Below are positions 22,533 through 32,801 of a DNA stretch of 64,000 nt, piece by piece (the stretch's first letter is position 1; each line of letters starts with the position of its first letter). The notes below the pieces were generated by a model. It did not search any database and was not told the origin of the DNA. It was given only the letters and a program-made list of their open reading frames with translations. The DNA is from Nitzschia sp. DOCU1. Taxonomy: Eukaryota; Bacillariophyta; Bacillariophyceae; Bacillariales; Bacillariaceae. The stretch lies in contig OX596000.1 of the NCBI GenBank assembly GCA_951394045.1, positions 1,426,001-1,490,000 on the forward strand, read 5' to 3'. A program made the position numbers and the translations under genes.

Positions 22533-22675
22533 AGGAACGACGATCAGAGTCGGTCCTGTGGGACCATCGAACAAGATCGATCGGGTCATTACGAGTACCA
22601 AGCGGAAAGAATGTCTAGCACTAGTAGATAATCACAATATTTAGGAGAAGCTTTGAGAGAGGAACTTCTGTGCCA
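22256..22675 (+). repeat. 3' LTR of the copia element in LRR A
   Basis: About 420 bases from TGTCGGAATGGGG to about TTCTGTGCCA. It carries an extra 18 bases around GGTCCTGTGGGACC, itself a small palindrome, compared with the 5' LTR. Confidence 0.8.
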
Positions 22676-22797
22676 TATACATTAAGTACTAGAAAAGTAC
22701 TAAGTTTACAACCCCTTTTGCGCATAGGGCATAGTGAATTCACTGCCGCTCTACGTAGAATTCTACACAAAAGTAGAAAAAATCAGTAGAGGAGGGG

Positions 22798-22890
22798 TCA
22801 AGGCGTTTACGCAGTGCAAACTGGAGTCTACGGCTACCGATCCTACTTCGTGGTTCCTAGAGATGGACAGCATCAACGAGAAACTACGAA
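22798..22890 (+). repeat. 93-bp displaced fragment of the copia gag
   Basis: Matches 17578-17670 with a single substitution (22849) yet lies outside the 3' LTR, directly joined to LRR A sequence at 22891. The 120 bases between it and the LTR are unrelated A/T-rich sequence with short palindromes (GTGAATTCAC, GTAGAATTCTAC). It shows a second rearrangement at this breakpoint. Confidence 0.85.
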
Positions 22891-23965
22891 TTTAGGCATC
22901 AATGAACTTGCAGGGACACTCCCAGAGGCGTGGAATGGGTTGTCTCACTTGGAAACAATTTGGCTGAACAACAACCAGTTGGTGGGCACACTTCCAGACA
23001 CTTGGAGTGAATGGACCGCCCTGTCAACGATAGACCTTGATACAAACCAGCTATCTGGCACCCTGCCTGCTTCGTGGAGTCGATGGACCGCATTGTCGTG
23101 GATAGAATTGGAGATAAACAAGCTCTCAGGTACCCTACCTCCGTCTTGGAGTGAATGGTCCAACGTAGAGTTTGCGTCTCTCTTCGACAACTATCTTACC
23201 GGCACGCTTCCAGAATCTTGGAGTAAATGGTCCAACGCGGAGATTGTTTGGCTCTTCGATAACGATCTGACCGGCACGCTCCCCGAGTCTTGGAGTCAAT
23301 GGTCGGCCTTGTCACGTTTAGACTTGGATGTAAACGCCTTTACTGGGACGCTGCCTGATACTTGGAGCGAATGGTCCAGCGTGGAGACTCTTTGGCTCTC
23401 CGAAAACAATCTGACGGGCACGCTCCCCGAGTCTTGGAGTCAATGGACCGCAATGTCAGAGTTGTACCTTTATCAAAATGCCTTGACTGGGACACTCCCC
23501 GACTCTTGGAGTCGATGGTCGGTCTTGTCACGTTTGGACCTGGGTGTAAATGCCTTTACTGGGACGCTACCTGATACTTGGAGTCAATGGTCCAACGTGG
23601 AGAGTGTCTATCTCAACGAGAACAATCTTACCGGCACGCTTCCAGACTCTTGGAGTCAATGGACCGCGGTAACTGAATTGATGTTGTCTAACAATGCCTT
23701 GACTGGCACACTCCCTGACAGTTGGAGCCAGTTGACAAACTTGGAATACGTTTGGTTTTACGACAATTATCTGACTGGCACTCTCCCTGAGTCGTACGCT
23801 TCTTGGAAGCCTATTCTCGAGGCCAACTTCTCAGCCAATTGTTTGGAAGGGACCTTTCCTTCGGAGTACGAAGTCGAATGGACGGTTTTAGATATGAATG
23901 TTTCCGACGTGTTTGGAATTCAACGAGAGGACTGCGAGTTGGGCAATCAAACTACTAGTGCATAG
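22891..23965 (+). pseudogene. LRR gene A, third fragment (14 LRR units and C-terminus)
   Basis: The frame continues the LRR ectodomain: about 14 units of 23-24 residues with the plant-like signature LxGTLPxSWSxWxxLxxLxL, ending with the family C-terminus (TGTLPESYASW, NCLEGTFP, GIQREDCELGNQ). About 80 codons between ENNPFD (16654) and this segment are missing compared with LRR C. The first 25 or so codons of the open frame come from the displaced gag fragment and are not LRR sequence. The repeats are well kept, which suggests the gene was disrupted recently. Confidence 0.8.
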
Positions 23966-24600
23966 GATTTTGTTTCTTGGATCTTTTGTATCTATGATTC
24001 GCCTGCCATGCCGGGCAGACGACAACCCTTCGTAGAAAAAGTGATAATGTGCCCATCACGTGCCCGCCCATCGTTTTCAATGAGAATTTGGTCGAAAGCG
24101 ATACTGCCGTTTCATGGTTCAAAACTCGCCACCCATTATGTGCCCGCCGATCGTTTGCAAGGAGACTTTGGTAGAAGACGATACTGTCCTTCCATCGTTC
24201 GAACATCGTGGAATCGGTATTTTCGTATTGAGGAAAGGCTCTGCCACGGATCCCTGTCGGTACATCATCATCAGGAATCCCGCGACAAACTCCAAAATGG
24301 TACACGGTACAAACTTTAACTCACGCCAACAATTCTCCGTGCATCCTTGCCAAAGCTGCCACGAATAGAGATTTGCTCTGCACACCACGCCGATGCGAGG
24401 AATACTTTGTGGAGTAGCAAGAGACAATGGATGATATATATAGATTGCTTCCTTGAATTTTTTGATTGCCGCTGTGCTCTCTCTTGCTCAAGCCGGCGAA
24501 AAAGTAGTATAGTAGGGTCGGCTGCCTGATGATCTCGTTGGGCCGACACAAACTTGAGTGAATTCTTTGTCGTCGACGTGAAGTTTCCTTGGAATATTGC
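23966..24600. other. duplicated 3' module of LRR A
   Basis: No gene. This downstream block (TTTCTTGGATCTTTTGTA, GACAACCCTTCGTAGAAAA, GGAGACTTTGGTAGAAGACGA, GTGGAATCGG) recurs after LRR C, D and E, so it belongs to the duplicated unit. Short minus-strand frames share residues such as VSSSTKVSLQTIGGH, but stops prevent a confident gene. Confidence 0.5.
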
Positions 24601-24940
24601 ACGCTGGTGCCCAGGCCTTCTTAACCTATCTTTGTCTTTCGATGTTCTATGGCTAGTATTCCCGACGCTGCTTTCGTTCTCGCTCTAGCCTTCCTTTGCC
24701 ATTGCAGGTCATCTCGCTCGTCTACCCGGCATTTATTGCTGCTTTTGTTCCGTTCCTTGACGTGATCTTGGAGCCCGACAATGTCGATCAAGAAGAGAAC
24801 GACGAAGCAGAAGAGAGGCAATGTTGCATCCTCTATTTCAACGCAAGTCGCCATTGTCTCCTCGGCACGTACAAAAGTCGTTCCGACGACTCCGTGGTCG
24901 TGGTGGAAGCAACCCCAGATTCAACTTGAAAAGAAGACAC
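24600..24940 (-). pseudogene. relic of a Nudix / coiled-coil gene between LRR A and LRR B
   Basis: Read on the plus strand, CTTTCGATGTTCT and CTTTCGTTCTCGCTCTAGCC match the antisense of the coiled-coil part of the intact gene (6060-6140). Further right, GTTCCGACGACTCCGTGGTCGTGG, GGAAGCA.CCCCA and TTCAACTTGA match the antisense of its N-terminal part (9305-9360). Order and orientation agree with the intact gene; most of the gene between them is deleted. No long frame survives. Confidence 0.55.
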
Positions 24941-25242
24941 GCTTTCTCAATGGCGGCGGCGGTAGTCGCTCCATATCGACATTATCATTTCACAATATGT
25001 AATCTGCAAAGGCAATTCCCGTTGTTACGAATAGATCCTCTCGTCTGTAACAACTGGCAAGAGGTTGAGTTGTTTCTCGAAAGCACCAGACAAGTGGTGC
25101 AGCACATTTTCAGGAGCGAGCGGGAACAGATCTTTGCGTCCGTTGAGGCAGGGCTGGCTCGCGATTGCGTGCGTCCTACGAAAATTTCGCGTGTCGACGT
25201 CTCATCTCTTGGCAATTTCCAAGCTTGGGAGGCTAGCGACAC

Positions 25243-25470
25243 ACGGACGACAACGCACCGCGCTCGGGACGAGGCGGGCGGCATCTCTGAATTCGACTAC
25301 TGGTATGATAGGCTGAAAATGCGAACGGGGCACAAATGCGATGCGAACTGCCCCGTTATTTGTTTGCTAAGAGTTGACCGCCACGATGGCGCTCACAGCA
25401 TTCACAAAAATCCAATAAAGCGTTGAACACGGCTTAAACAGGGCCGTATCACGAAGAAAGTAAAAGAAGA
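25243..25470 (+). promoter_or_regulatory. conserved upstream block of LRR gene B
   Basis: Contains the family blocks CGGACGACAACGCACCGCGCTC, GAGGCGGGCGGCAT, CACAAATGCGATGCGAAC and a late GGCTTAAACAG just before the start codon. Confidence 0.55.
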
Positions 25471-27453
25471 ATGGGAAAACCACCAGGAAGTACTAATAGA
25501 TTCGGCAAGGAAGATGATAATCATGCATGCCGTTGTTCCACAAGAGTGCCTCCTTCCTCAACAACGGCAACCACTCCTCGAGACAACGGACCAGAGATGC
25601 CGCTTCGGAAGAATCAAAACGATGATGGGGACCTAGAAGGACAAGTGGTCGATGGCAATCCTATGGGTTTGTCGTCTCTGACAATCGAGGAGGAACTGCG
25701 AGTGGATGCCTATGTGGTGGGCGAACCACCAGAGGAACAAAAGAGGACAGCTACAGTATCCCGGTCCATCATGAAGGCCACGGTGCTCCAAAACGAGACA
25801 CAAGTCGACGCTCGGATTTGGTGGTTTGTTCGTGGGCTGGTCGTTATTGCAATGGCACTGTGTATTGCTTTGCCCTTGACCCTTCGGGACCACAGTAACA
25901 ACGCCGAACTAGAGACTCCTTCACCAACCCCTGCGCCAGAGTTGAAAGATCCATGGCTGATTTTGCAGCCAATCATCACAGACGGGGGCTCCAAGGCTGA
26001 TATTATCAATGCGCAAAAGGCCTATCGTTGGCTCACAGTGGAAGACCAGAGTGCAATGTTGGAAGATCCAACTACTCCAGAATGGCGGATTTTGCAACGT
26101 TTCGTCCTTGCAAATTTCTATTTCGCTACAAATGGAACTGCCTGGTCGAACCAGCTTCGCTTTCTTTCCAAGGACGACGAATGCACGTGGAACGAAAGGA
26201 TACCTTACAACGACAATTATTCTTTTGATGGTCTCAACGTCTCATCACTTCCAGCGGGTGTTATTCAATGTGATCCTCAAGGGCGCATTCAGTCTCTTCG
26301 CATCGCTCAAAATGGTCTCCAAAATACTATACCAAGCACTTTAAGATACCTATCGTATCTCAAAGAACTTGGGTTGGATGACAATTATTTTGACCGATCA
26401 CCAGTACCCTCAATGCTGGGGGATCTGACCGGGTTGGAAGTATTGGATCTTACCGGATGTAGTCTAAGTGGCACGATTCCTACCGAGTTGAAATCACTCA
26501 CTAATCTTCAACATCTTTGGCTGGCCCACAACCATTTGACTGGGACTATACCTACTTCGCTGTTTATTTTTCTGTCCGACCTCCGTCTTCTTGGCCTTGG
26601 TGGAAACTTTTTGACGGGAACTCTCCCCAGCGAAATTGGTCGACTATATGGGTTGGAGTATCTTGACACGGTTGAGAACGCCCTCATAGGGGCGCTTCCA
26701 GCAGATGCTTGGAACCGGTTGATCAATCTGGAAACTGTTTTGCTTTTCGACAACTTACTGACTGGTACACTTCCCGAGACTTGGAGTCAATGGTCGAGCG
26801 TTGAGATTCTGGCTTTGGACAAGAACAATCTGACTGGGACGCTCCCTGAGGCTTGGAGTAAATGGACCGCTTTGTTAGAGCTGTACCTTTATCAAAATGC
26901 CTTGACAGGACCACTGCCTGAAACTTGGAGTGAATGGTCCAACGTGGAGTTTGTGTATCTCTACGAGAACAATCTGACCGGCAGGCTTCCCGCGTCATGG
27001 AGTCAATGGACCAACTTGTATGATTTGGAGCTTGCTTCAAATACTCTGACTGGTCCACTGCCTGACACTTGGAGCGAGTGGCCCAACGTGAAGACTGTGT
27101 ATCTCTTCGATAACAATCTGACCGGCACGCTCCCTGAATCTTGGAATCAATGGTCGGCCTTGTTGCGATTGGCACTTAATGGTAATTTGTTTACTGGAAC
27201 CCTCCCGAATGCTTGGAACCAGTTGACAAGCCTGGAATACGTTTGGCTTTACAATAATTATCTGACCGGCACTCTCCCTGCGTCGTACGCTTCTTGGAAG
27301 AACATTCTTGACGTCTCCTTCTCGACCAATTGTTTGGAGGGGACCATCCCATTGGAGTATCATGTCGAATGGACGTCTTTAGAAGTACGCCCTTTCTGGG
27401 TGTTTGGAATTCAGCGGGTGGATTGCAGCGAGGGCAACCAAACTAGTACGTAG
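25471..27453 (+). CDS. LRR gene B: single-pass membrane protein with extracellular LRRs
   Basis: 660 residues in one frame. Residues 1-115 are hydrophilic and probably cytoplasmic, with the family motifs DLEGQVVDGNPM and VDAYVVGEPP. VLQNETQVDARIWW leads to a membrane segment at about 116-138 and a Pro-rich stalk (PSPTPAPELKDPW). A pre-LRR domain (about 160-265: WRILQRFVLANFYF, FLSKDDECTW) is followed by about 13 LRR units of LTGTLPxxWSxW type and a capped end (NCLEGTIP, GIQRVDC). With no signal peptide and the anchor near the N-terminus, a type II topology with the LRRs outside is likely. Such LRR surfaces bind ligands or other proteins; no kinase domain is present. It has fewer LRRs than gene C and a divergent first 25 residues. 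The function is unknown; receptor or adhesion roles are guesses. Confidence 0.88.
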   Translation: MGKPPGSTNRFGKEDDNHACRCSTRVPPSSTTATTPRDNGPEMPLRKNQNDDGDLEGQVVDGNPMGLSSLTIEEELRVDAYVVGEPPEEQKRTATVSRSIMKATVLQNETQVDARIWWFVRGLVVIAMALCIALPLTLRDHSNNAELETPSPTPAPELKDPWLILQPIITDGGSKADIINAQKAYRWLTVEDQSAMLEDPTTPEWRILQRFVLANFYFATNGTAWSNQLRFLSKDDECTWNERIPYNDNYSFDGLNVSSLPAGVIQCDPQGRIQSLRIAQNGLQNTIPSTLRYLSYLKELGLDDNYFDRSPVPSMLGDLTGLEVLDLTGCSLSGTIPTELKSLTNLQHLWLAHNHLTGTIPTSLFIFLSDLRLLGLGGNFLTGTLPSEIGRLYGLEYLDTVENALIGALPADAWNRLINLETVLLFDNLLTGTLPETWSQWSSVEILALDKNNLTGTLPEAWSKWTALLELYLYQNALTGPLPETWSEWSNVEFVYLYENNLTGRLPASWSQWTNLYDLELASNTLTGPLPDTWSEWPNVKTVYLFDNNLTGTLPESWNQWSALLRLALNGNLFTGTLPNAWNQLTSLEYVWLYNNYLTGTLPASYASWKNILDVSFSTNCLEGTIPLEYHVEWTSLEVRPFWVFGIQRVDCSEGNQTST

Positions 27454-28749
27454 AATTTGGTTAGTTTGATGTTTTGTAGGAACCATTAGAGACCATATAC
27501 ATGTTTGCACAATACCAAGTTGGTGATGTTTCGCATAGAATGGAGAGCCTTGCAGGAGGAGAGGTAATAATCAATAATGAATGCATTTGGCTTTTGGATG
27601 CCGCCGAAAATCCATTACCGAAACGAAGAAGCGCGCTTTGGATCTTTGGAAGCCAACTGCCGGCCCACGTCAATCGGGGTCGAGGCGTTACTAGCTGTCA
27701 ACATTTTTGTTGCAGATTTGATGAAGATCTAGCGGATTGGGTTGATGGATGTTTGCTTTTTACTTCTCTTCAGGGTGGGGGATGGATGGAGAACGGAATG
27801 CTTCTTTGGCAGTGGCGGTGCAAATCTTACCATGTTGGATGGACAACTTGCATGGCGATTGGAGCAAAACCCAACCATATTTCTGTCGTACCAATGTGGA
27901 TGGGCACGCGGCCGTTCAACCAGCCAGATCTTGCCATAACCGTAAGCCTGCAGCCGACGCCAAATTACGACCAGAGGACGACGATACTGACGTGTGAATA
28001 ATGAACAGCTTCCTTCTCGAGTCAATAAAGAATGGATGACCACGCTTCGGGGTATGATTGTTGCGGTGTCGAGGATGCGCCCACCCGTCTTTTGCAACGA
28101 GGCGATTTCGGTCTGAAATTGAACGTGGCTGTCGAAGAACCTGACGAGAACATGACTCAATTTCTCAACGGCGGCGGGGGCGGTCATCGGTCGCTATTGC
28201 CACGAACAGTAAGGTCTCATGGTTTCGATTGGACCCATTGTTGTCACAACTTCCAAAGGGTCGAGTGGTTTCTGGAACGAAGAGAAAGTGGTGCCAGTAT
28301 CGCGAATGAAATGTGCGAAAACAGCCGGGCGTGGTAATAGCATATCCGGGTGTTAAATCAATTCAATTGCAATGTAACTGGGTTGTTTTTAGATCTTACT
28401 GTTGGTATCGCCTTTTGCTTCAGACGAGACCTCAGATTATAATACAAGACAACGAGTGGAAGAGCAGATGTGCGTGCCCACACGACCCAATGACTGCGAA
28501 ATAATTGAAATCGTCCAGTGAATCACGCTCACGTAATTACTTTCAGCGACTGGGCGTTGAGCCTCGCCGAATGACTTGTTCAACGTATTCGAGTCCCTAA
28601 TGAGTCATGACAACTGTAGCATCGCAATAAAACACGGGAATTGACCAGCCCGAGCCTACACGCAATAGCGAGCTAGTGGGTCCCACAAATGCGATGCGAA
28701 CGACGCATTGAAAGAATTGGCCACGTGGTGGGGCATCCGCCACCACGAG
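27454..28749. other. spacer between LRR B and LRR C, no supportable gene
   Basis: The longest plus frame (27501-28001, 166 codons) has no recognised domain, and its segment GGEVIINNECIWLLD is only suggestive. Near 28159-28290, TTTCTCAACGGCGGCGG and GAGTGGTTTCTGGAACGA resemble the spacer left of LRR B (24950-25085). The coiled-coil relic seen in other spacers is not evident here. Confidence 0.4.
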
Positions 28750-28967
28750 CACACCGGACGACGACGCGCTCGGAAGAGGCGGGCGGCATCACGGAATACC
28801 CGGTATCCTGAAAGAAAGGTGCGAACTGGTCACAAATGCGATGCGAACAGGCCCCAATCCTGCCGCCAACGAGTTGACCACGGTGATGACTCTCACAGCA
28901 TTCAGCTTGCTTCACAAAAATACTACAAAGTTGTCAATAAGGCGTAAACAGTGCACAGACGAGAAGA
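28750..28967 (+). promoter_or_regulatory. conserved upstream block of LRR gene C
   Basis: Carries CGGACGACGACGCGCTCGG, GAGGCGGGCGGCATC, AGGTGCGAACTGGTCAC, ATGCGATGCGAAC and AAGGCGTAAACAG, ending about 20 bases before the ATG. It is the cleanest copy of the family upstream block and served as the reference for the others. Confidence 0.6.
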
Positions 28968-31202
28968 ATGGGAGTGCCTTCGAGGACGGCAACCAGCAGC
29001 ACTGGTCGAGAAGACGGTCCAGAGATGCCCCGCGGCGAGAATCGAAACGATGATAACGAGGACGCGGAAGGACAAGTGGTCGATGGCAATCCTATGACTT
29101 CGACCTCTCCGACAAACGAGGACCAGGCCCCAGTCCAAGAGGCACTGCAAGTGGATGCCTACGTGGTGGGCCAGCCATCAGGGGAACAAAGAAGGAAACC
29201 AGCCAAAGCACAACCCATTGAAGCCACGGTGCTTCAAAATGAGACACAAGTCGACGCCCGGATTTGGTGGTTTATTCGTGGGCTGGTTGTTATCGCAGTT
29301 TCATTGGCTATTGCTTTGCCCTTAACCCTTCGGGGCCGCAATAACGCCGAACTAGAGACTCCTTTTCCAACGCCTGCGCCAGAGTTGAAAGATCCATGGC
29401 AAATTTTGCTGCCAATCATCGGGAACGAATTGAAAGATGGAAGCTATGAGCAAAGAGCTTATCATTGGCTCACGATGGAAGACCGAAGTGGTATTTTGGA
29501 CGATCCATACACTCCCGAATGGCGCATTGTCCAACGCTTTGTGCTTGCAAATTTCTATTTCGCAACCAATGGAACTGGATGGTTGAACCAGCTTCGCTTC
29601 CTTTCCAAAGAAAACGAATGCACTTGGAAACAGACGATTCCGTACCATGACTACAGTTATGACTACCCAGGTGCTCAAAATGATGGAACCAATGTAACGT
29701 CCCTTCCAGCTGGTGTTATTCAATGCGATTCTGAAGGACGAATTCAATCCCTTCGCATCGCTCAAAACGGCCTCCAAAATGCGATACCGAGCGTTCTAAG
29801 ATATCTTTCGGATCTCAAAGAGCTGAGTTTCGAAACCAACCCTTTTGACAACTCACCAATTCCTTCCTTGTTGACTGATCTGCCTGGCTTGGACATCTTT
29901 GATTTCACTAGGTGTAGTTTAAGCGGCACCATTCCGACCAGTCTGCCAGGTGAACTTCGCATTCTGGTACTTTATGACAACTTGTTGACGGGAACTCTTC
30001 CAAGTGAAATTGCCCAACTTTCAAAGCTGACATATATTGATTTGGCCGGGAATGACCTGACAGGGACACTCCCAGAGGCGTGGAATCGGTTGTCTCATTT
30101 GGAAGGAATTTGGCTGAACAACAACCATTTGGGGGGCACACTTCCCGAATCTTGGAGTGAATGGACCTCCTTGTCCCAGTTGTCACTTTATGGAAATCCC
30201 TTGACTGGGACGCTTCCAGAATCTTGGGGTGACTTGACGAACGTGACAATTGTGTATCTCTACCAGAACAATTTGACCGGCACGCTTCCCGACTCTTGGA
30301 GTGAATGGACCGACTTGAAGGAATTATCACTTGATCAGAATGGATTGACTGGCACACTCCCAAGTAGTTGGAGCCTAATGACAAACTTGGAAATTGTCTG
30401 GCTTTCCGATAATTATCTCACCGGCACGCTTCCCGAATCTTGGGCTGAATGGTCCAACGTGCAAGGTGTGTATCTCGAAGCCAATAATCTGACCGGTACG
30501 CTTCCCAACTCTTGGAGTAAATGGAGTGCCTTGTCACAGCTGGGTCTGAGTCAAAACGCCTTGACAGGTCCACTGCCTGATACGTGGAGCGAATGGACCA
30601 CGTTAACAGCATTGGGCCTGGCTTTAAATGCCTTGACCGGCCCTCTCCCTGATTCTTGGAGTAAATGGTCAAACGTAGAATATGTTTACCTCGGGGACAA
30701 CTATCTCACCGGCACACTTCCCCACTCTTGGAGTGAATGGGCAGCCTTGTTATGGTTGCACCTTGACTACAATACCTTGACTGGGACACTCCCGGATGCT
30801 TGGAGCGTATTGTCCAACCTGGAATGGGTTATTTTCTCTGACAACCATCTGATCGGCACGCTTCCCGCGTCTTGGAATCAATGGTCGGCCATGCTGGACC
30901 TGGAACTGCATGGTAATTTGCTTACTGGGACACTCCCGAATAGTTGGAGCCAGTTGACAAAGTTGAAATACGCTGAGCTCGACGACAATTATCTGACCGG
31001 CACTCTCCCTGAATCATACGCTTCTTGGAAAAACATTCTAGGAGCCAACTTCTCAGCCAATTGTTTGGAGGGGACCATCCCTGTGCAGTACGAAGTCGAA
31101 TGGACGTCGTTAGGGACCGCGGAATTGCACCCTATGAATTTGTCCGACGTGCTTGGTATTCAACGAGAGGACTGCCAGGTGGGCAATCAAACTAGTACAT
31201 AG
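28968..31202 (+). CDS. LRR gene C: single-pass membrane protein with about 17 extracellular LRRs
   Basis: 744 residues, the longest intact member here. Cytoplasmic region 1-98 includes EDAEGQVVDGNPM and QVDAYVVGQP; membrane segment at about 99-121 (WWFIRGLVVIAVSLAIALP); stalk (PTPAPELKDPW); pre-LRR domain with WRIVQRFVLANFYF and ENECTW, IQCDSEGRIQSLRIAQN; then about 17 LRR units and the C-terminal cap (TGTLPESYASW, NCLEGTIP, GIQREDC). The start codon is supported by the matching starts in LRR A and D. Adjacent repeat units are nearly the same at the DNA level, so unequal crossing-over or gene conversion probably sets repeat number. It sits in tandem with B and D on the same strand. Confidence 0.9.
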   Translation: MGVPSRTATSSTGREDGPEMPRGENRNDDNEDAEGQVVDGNPMTSTSPTNEDQAPVQEALQVDAYVVGQPSGEQRRKPAKAQPIEATVLQNETQVDARIWWFIRGLVVIAVSLAIALPLTLRGRNNAELETPFPTPAPELKDPWQILLPIIGNELKDGSYEQRAYHWLTMEDRSGILDDPYTPEWRIVQRFVLANFYFATNGTGWLNQLRFLSKENECTWKQTIPYHDYSYDYPGAQNDGTNVTSLPAGVIQCDSEGRIQSLRIAQNGLQNAIPSVLRYLSDLKELSFETNPFDNSPIPSLLTDLPGLDIFDFTRCSLSGTIPTSLPGELRILVLYDNLLTGTLPSEIAQLSKLTYIDLAGNDLTGTLPEAWNRLSHLEGIWLNNNHLGGTLPESWSEWTSLSQLSLYGNPLTGTLPESWGDLTNVTIVYLYQNNLTGTLPDSWSEWTDLKELSLDQNGLTGTLPSSWSLMTNLEIVWLSDNYLTGTLPESWAEWSNVQGVYLEANNLTGTLPNSWSKWSALSQLGLSQNALTGPLPDTWSEWTTLTALGLALNALTGPLPDSWSKWSNVEYVYLGDNYLTGTLPHSWSEWAALLWLHLDYNTLTGTLPDAWSVLSNLEWVIFSDNHLIGTLPASWNQWSAMLDLELHGNLLTGTLPNSWSQLTKLKYAELDDNYLTGTLPESYASWKNILGANFSANCLEGTIPVQYEVEWTSLGTAELHPMNLSDVLGIQREDCQVGNQTST

Positions 31203-31760
31203 ACTTTTGTTTCTTGGATCTTTTGAAGTAACCAGTAGAGATCATATAAATGTTGCGCAATGCTAACGCTGTTGATTCTCGTTGGGCAGTCAACAACTCT
31301 TCGTAGCACAAGTGATGATGCGCCCGCCCATTTTTTGCAATGAACGACGACGATACTTTCTTTTTATTCTTCAAAAACTGTGGAATCGGAAATTCGTATC
31401 AAACGATGGCTCCGCCACTGACCCCTGTCGTACATCAGCAGCAGGAATTCCACGAAAAACTCCAGAATGGTACACGTGACCAAACTTTTGACGCACGCCA
31501 ACTAGCCTTCGTGTATCGATTGGCACACGCCGATGCGACGAAATGCCAAAGGATGATAGAACATGATGGCTTTAGTTTGCTTCCTTGCTTGTTTTGATTG
31601 CCGCTGTGCTCTCGCTTGCTCAAGCCGGTGAAAAAGTAGAATAGTCGGGTCGGCTGCCTGATGATCTCGCTGGGCCGGCACAAACTGGGAGTGACTTCTT
31701 TTGTAGCAAGTGGTCGTACTGTTGCCTTTGTCGTTACTGTCAACGATCCGTTTCCTTGGA
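31203..31760. other. duplicated 3' module of LRR C
   Basis: No gene. Carries the family downstream block (TTTCTTGGATCTTTTGAAG, AGAGATCATATAAATGTTGCG, CAACTCTTCGTAGCACAAG, CTCAAGCCGGTGAAAAAGTA, GGTCGGCTGCCTGATGATC), also found after LRR A, D (first half) and E. Confidence 0.5.
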
Positions 31761-31764
31761 ATAT

Positions 31765-32065
31765 TGCACGCTGCCCAGGCCTCCTTCGCCTATCTTTGTC
31801 TTTCGATGTTCTATAGCTAGTATGCCCGATGCTGCTTTCGTTCTCGCTCTAGCCTTCCTTTGCCGTTGCAGGTCCTCTCACTCCTCTACCCGGCATTTAT
31901 TGCTGCTTTTGTTCCGTTCCTTGACGTGCTCTGGGAGCAAGATGAGCGATGCAGAAGCAGAGTCTTTGTCAACGCAAGATGCCACGGTCTCCTTGGCACG
32001 TAGAAAAGTCGACCGACGACTCCGTGGTGGTGGTGGAAGCATCCCCATTTTCAACTTGAAAAGAA
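31765..32065 (-). pseudogene. relic of a Nudix / coiled-coil gene between LRR C and LRR D
   Basis: On the plus strand, CCCAGGCCTCCTTCGCCTATC, CTTTCGATGTTCT, CTTTCGTTCTCGCTCTAGCC and TGCTGCTTTTGTTCCGTTCC match antisense coiled-coil sequence of the intact gene, and GTGGTGGTGGTGGAAGCAT followed by CCCCATTTTCAACTTGA matches antisense N-terminal sequence (9315-9360). No usable frame remains. Confidence 0.55.
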
Positions 32066-32361
32066 GACACGCTTTCTCAATGGCGGTACAATATGTAATC
32101 TGCAAAGGCAATTCCCGTTGTTACGAATAGATCCTGCCGTCTGTAACAACTGCAAAAGGTTGAGTGGTTTCTCGAAAGCAGACAAGTGGCGCAAGCACCT
32201 TTTCATGAGCGAAAATGCTGGCAAAAGATCTTTGCGTCCGTTGGGGCACGGGAGGCGCCAAAATGCTACATGGCGCGCCATCCGTAAGAGATAAGAAAGC
32301 TGGCTGCTAAAGATGTATGGTACCTAAGCATACAGGTACGTGTCATGCACTTACGTTTGAC

Positions 32362-32459
32362 GACAGGCGGACGACGCGCGCTCGCAAGAAGAGGCGGGCG
32401 GCATATCAGAATTCGACTACACTGATACACCCGTTTACCGGTATCCTGAAAGGTGCGAA
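32362..32459 (+). promoter_or_regulatory. upstream block of LRR gene D, left half (cut off by the copia insertion)
   Basis: Contains GGCGGACGACGCGCGCTCGC and GAGGCGGGCGGCAT and ends CCTGAAAGGTGCGAA. The matching right half begins at 38745 (TGCGAACTGGTTACAAGTGCG). Joining them rebuilds the order found before LRR C. Confidence 0.7.
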
Positions 32460-32771
32460 TGTTGAAATCTACGATGACCGGTACTGGCTAATCGTAAAAA
32501 GAGCTCAAATAACTTGTGGTTGTGTTGCAGTGTGTTGATTCTGAAACTTATGAGCACTAACAGTGCGTAAACTAAATGTATGCTGTCGAGATAGACAGCT
32601 GATGTACTCTGATTTGTATCGTACTTAGTGCCATCTCCATGCCTTCTCCTCGTTGGAGTCAGCACGTGGCTGTTCGGGAGTGAACGTTGCACTTCCCTAT
32701 ACGATTGCGTCATCACGCTGATGACGTCGTGAAGAGCGATCCTTGACCACCAGATTTACCGTATTTGAACA
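32460..32771 (-). repeat. 3' LTR of the young copia element
   Basis: Read on the minus strand it begins TGTTCAAATACGG and ends TTTCAACA, with canonical TG/CA ends, and is preceded by the polypurine tract GAGAGGGAG. Confidence 0.92.
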
Positions 32772-32801
32772 CTCCCTCTCAAGGATTGACTCGAGCGAGT
32801 G

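Larger units (their letters stand above)
16655..22675 (+). mobile_element. decayed Ty1/copia LTR retrotransposon inside LRR gene A
   Basis: Direct LTRs begin TGTCGGAATGGGG at 16655 and 22256 and end near 17056 and 22675. A purine tract (CAGGGAGGA) stands directly before the 3' LTR. Gag, protease, integrase, reverse transcriptase and RNase H occur in the Ty1/copia order (IN before RT). The coding region has one stop, two frameshifts and a 717-base tandem duplication in RT/RNase H. I could not find a target duplication, and about 80 codons of LRR A are missing at the site, so the insertion was accompanied by rearrangement. Confidence 0.88.

Noticed and set aside
22814..22890. First codons of the frame that opens before the third LRR A fragment
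   Set aside because: They come from the displaced gag fragment; the LRR sequence starts at 22891.
27501..28001. 166-codon plus frame between LRR B and C
   Set aside because: No domain, no splice support and no copy in the other LRR spacers; GGEVIINNECIWLL only loosely recalls a beta-sandwich strand.
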